This document shows, one piece after another, positions 63,277-64,000 of a stretch of 64,000 nt of DNA (positions are counted from its first letter, which is position 1; the number at the start of each line of letters is the position of its first letter). The notes beneath the pieces are model-generated. The model ran no database searches. It saw nothing but the letters and a program-made list of their open reading frames with translations, and had not been told where the DNA came from. The DNA comes from Vanilla planifolia (lineage: Eukaryota > Streptophyta > Magnoliopsida > Asparagales > Orchidaceae). A program made the position numbers and the translations under genes. Location of the stretch: assembly GCA_023846275.1 (NCBI GenBank), contig CM043872.1, positions 25,529,670 through 25,593,669 of the forward strand, read 5' to 3'.

Positions 63277-64000
63277 ATGTCCCATTACCCTAATTTAGTT
63301 GATCATGTCCTTCTCTCTTTCTTTTTAGAAGTTCACCTATTGCTCCGTTTGCTTTTCAATTATTCTTTCATTTCATGACTATAAAGCTGCATGTTCTTTT
63401 GTACATGCACCTTTGTATTAGACCAATCATCTCCTTTCTTTGGAAGGAGCTCATTGATATTGTGTGAGGATTCTTCTCTCTCTCTCTTAGGGTGACCACT
63501 CTTTCAAAATCTTGTGAACTCACTCATGCCCTTTCTTGGGAATGCAAAATTCAATAATAAGCTGCAACTCATTAGCAATATCAGTGTACCATCATCTCTA
63601 AAAAGTTATTCTTAGCACGGCTTACCATGTGGTTTTCTTGTTGCTTTATCTAATAGTCTCTGTTATAAAGATGTCAATCATCTATATTCCCAACCTCTTG
63701 TACTTGAAGATGACCCAGGAAACATCTTTTTTTTTTCAAGCAACCGTTACCCATTTGAATCTACCTCTTGATGGTTCAATTCCATGGCCGAAAAAAGGTT
63801 TTTTATTAGTTCTTTGATCCTCTTTTATACAAGAAGAGGGCCCCCAGATACAAACAAGGTGAAGCATGATGACATTCATATCTTTTAGTTACTATCCATT
63901 CTATGCATCAGAATTTAGTATTTGGCATTTAGGTTTTCTTCCCCTCGTTTTTTTGCATGTAAATTTGGTCCTACGGTCAAATGTTCAACCTGAGCTTTAT
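63277..64000 (+). other. 3' flank of the hydrolase gene
   Basis: Contains the presumed 3' untranslated region. AATAATAAG-type A-rich sequence near 63,554 could act as a near-upstream polyadenylation element, and there is a (CT)n run at 63,475-63,488. No further gene seen; a 62-codon frame at 63629-63817 has no support. Confidence 0.45.

Noticed and set aside
1..64000. Possibility of a biosynthetic or defence gene cluster
   Set aside because: The four host genes belong to unrelated housekeeping or regulatory families, lie on different strands, and share no pathway or regulatory signature visible here.

Overview
This is a plant nuclear genome window: AT-rich, with GT-AG spliced genes whose conserved domains are split among short exons, very large introns, and decayed LTR and non-LTR retrotransposons. 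The GC-rich first exons beside AT-rich introns, together with the large transposon-filled introns, would fit a non-grass monocot, but the species cannot be fixed from sequence alone. I saw no tRNA, rRNA, CRISPR or bacterial-type features.

Layout. (1) 1-1789, minus strand: the 5' part of a plant cyclin-T1-like gene, three exons seen, running off the left edge. (2) 1790-4672: a divergent, very AT-rich intergenic region. (3) 4673-20240, plus strand: a NUDT16-like Nudix hydrolase, four exons, 180 codons spread over 15.6 kb. Its 6.3 kb and 8.6 kb introns hold an antisense L1-type LINE relic and a small poly(A)-tailed insertion. (4) 20241-24028: intergenic, with a duplicated AT-rich block and a frameshifted coding-like relic. 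(5) 24029-35876, plus strand: a DUF630/DUF632 protein, four exons, 750 aa, whose first intron uses a GC donor. Its introns hold a poly(A)-tailed insertion with a target-site duplication, an antisense Ty1/copia relic, a degraded SINE-like sequence and an antisense processed pseudogene of UBL5. (6) 36666-63276, plus strand: a DUF1749 alpha/beta-hydrolase, nine exons, 337 aa. Its introns hold a Ty3/gypsy integrase end with LTR boundary, a Ty1/copia relic (gag to RT), a duplicated gypsy RT/RNase H fragment, an RTE-type LINE relic and a recent 119-bp tandem duplication.

The four host genes are unrelated in function (transcription-associated cyclin, nucleotide/inositol-pyrophosphate type hydrolase, plasma-membrane-type DUF630/632 regulator, serine hydrolase), and nothing suggests an operon-like or biosynthetic cluster. 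Exon boundaries were worked out by hand from splice consensus, reading-frame continuity and family resemblance; all three complete genes close in frame (543, 2253 and 1014 nt). No clearly new biological system was found. The most distinctive observations are the intron transposon load, the GC-AG intron, the UBL5 retrocopy, the two poly(A)-tailed micro-insertions with matching target-site duplications, and an RNase H-like ORF antisense to the cyclin gene.
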